Source: Acanthaster planci | Taxonomy: Eukaryota > Echinodermata > Asteroidea > Valvatida > Acanthasteridae | Assembly (NCBI RefSeq): GCF_001949145.1 | Contig: NW_019091371.1 | Location: 1,807,169-1,825,103 of the forward strand | Length of the DNA stretch: 17,935 nucleotides | Direction: 5' to 3' | Shown here: positions 17,095-17,935 of the stretch, piece by piece | How the letters are laid out: every line of letters begins with the position of its first letter | Position numbering within the stretch: position 1 is the first letter of the stretch | Program-made: the position numbers and the translations under genes | Notes under the pieces: model-generated | Told to the model about the DNA's origin: nothing | What the model saw: the letters and a program-made list of their open reading frames with translations, nothing else | Database searches by the model: none

Positions 17095-17935
17095 GGTTTC
17101 AGGGATCTTCTTCTCCAGTACGATATGCAGCAAATGGTGAACTCCGAGACACATAAGTCTGGCCAAACTATTGATCTCGTTATAACACGCCGATCAGACA
17201 CCGTTATACAGTCAGTAACCATCTCCGAATTTATATCTGATCACTGTGCCATTCATTGCTACTTAGATCTCCCAAAACCGAAGCATATAAAAAGACAAGT
17301 CTCGTACCGTAAAGTAAAATCGGTGGACTTGCACAAGTTCACGAGTGACGTCACTGCATTCCCCTTATTCACCGATCCTGTCACCTCGATAGAGACCCTT
17401 ACTGATCAGTACAATCGCGTACTCAGTCAGTTAATAGACATCCATGCACCTTTGAAATTGTTGACCGACCTGCTGTTCCCTGGTACAAGGAGCAAATTAC
17501 CACTGAAAAACGCAAGAGTCGTCAGCTGGAACGAAAATGGCGAAAATCTCGTCTGCAAATTGATTATGACCGTTTCAAATTGCAACGAGACCTATGTAAA
17601 CGAACTCTTGAAGAAGCAAAATCAGCCTTCTACCATGACAAAATACAAAGTTGTGAGGGCGATCAAAAAGCACTCTATCGTATCATAAATCAACTTACAT
17701 GTAGGCCTAACATGAAAAACAACGGTGCCAAACTTCCAGAGCATACGTCCAAAAAGGAACTTGCATCTAGTTTCTCCGCATACTTCACCGAGAAAATTGA
17801 GCAGATCAGAGAAGACATACTGATTAATAATCCACAACCAGCAGCACCCTTAACTGAGGTAAATCCAGTCTGGCCTTCAAGTTCCACGTTCACAACCTTC
17901 ACACCAGTGTCTACTGAGGAAGTTGAAAAGATAAC
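17095..17935 (+). pseudogene. CR1/Jockey-like LINE ORF2 fragment: endonuclease end and linker to reverse transcriptase
   Basis: Coding resemblance starts at about 17095, with the C-terminal end of an APE-type endonuclease: THKSGQTIDLVITRRSD and SEFISDHCAIHCYLDLP, holding the catalytic SDH motif. The linker follows (SYRKVKSVDLHKFTSDV). A one-base shift near 17463 moves the frame; the downstream frame is open to the window edge with PAVPWYKEQITTEKRKSRQL and SFSAYFTEKIEQIREDI. The reverse transcriptase proper would lie beyond 17935. The abrupt left end with no upstream endonuclease fits the 5' truncation usual for LINEs. Only one break is seen, so it is younger than the virus-like genes. Confidence 0.85.

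Noticed and set aside
16998-17222. 74-aa - strand open frame
   Set aside because: Antisense to the start of the LINE endonuclease fragment.

Overview
The window looks like repeat-rich genomic DNA of a marine invertebrate animal; the exact phylum cannot be settled from this sequence. It carries the decayed remains of at least one, probably two, virus-like DNA elements with a Polinton/adintovirus-type (protein-primed) DNA polymerase B. These are flanked and broken by ordinary metazoan transposons: a BEL/Pao LTR retrotransposon, a DIRS-like tyrosine-recombinase element, a CR1/Jockey-like LINE and a TIR-bounded DNA element. No convincing cellular gene, tRNA, rRNA or CRISPR was seen. Most genes carry frameshifts or stops, so this is a genomic fossil bed, not a live operon.

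Region A (1-8165) is a compact block of small virus-like genes. Four run on the + strand (1-2774) and meet, at a hairpin near 2802-2825, a series of nine on the - strand (2858-8165). Several encode short proteins with a single hydrophobic segment, one is a long coiled-coil membrane protein, and one is extraordinarily cysteine-rich. At least six genes have a TATA-like box placed almost on the start codon, most with a TTTAAA-type box 10-20 bases further upstream. This looks like a shared promoter class.

Region B (8400-12169, + strand) begins with a PolB pseudogene split by a 1.7-kb TIR-bounded insertion (about 9181-10880). It continues with three gene remnants (11255-12169) that match, in the same order, three - strand genes of region A (5990 down to 4957). 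The same module is therefore present twice in opposite orientation and has diverged considerably. After a pair of 117-bp direct repeats (12264-12558), a PolB C-terminal fragment lies on the - strand (12599-13128). It is either the other half of the region B polymerase, separated by inversion, or part of another element.

Region C (13130-17935) is host repeat DNA: a GC-rich LTR-like stretch, the integrase end and probable 3' LTR of a BEL/Pao element, a - strand tyrosine recombinase, and a 5'-truncated LINE running off the right edge.

The most interesting content is the virus-like module: PolB linked to a set of small membrane and structural-looking genes that does not show the canonical Polinton capsid, ATPase, protease and integrase genes, plus the recurrent start-proximal promoter motif. 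Family assignments rest on motif recognition by eye; no database search was possible.
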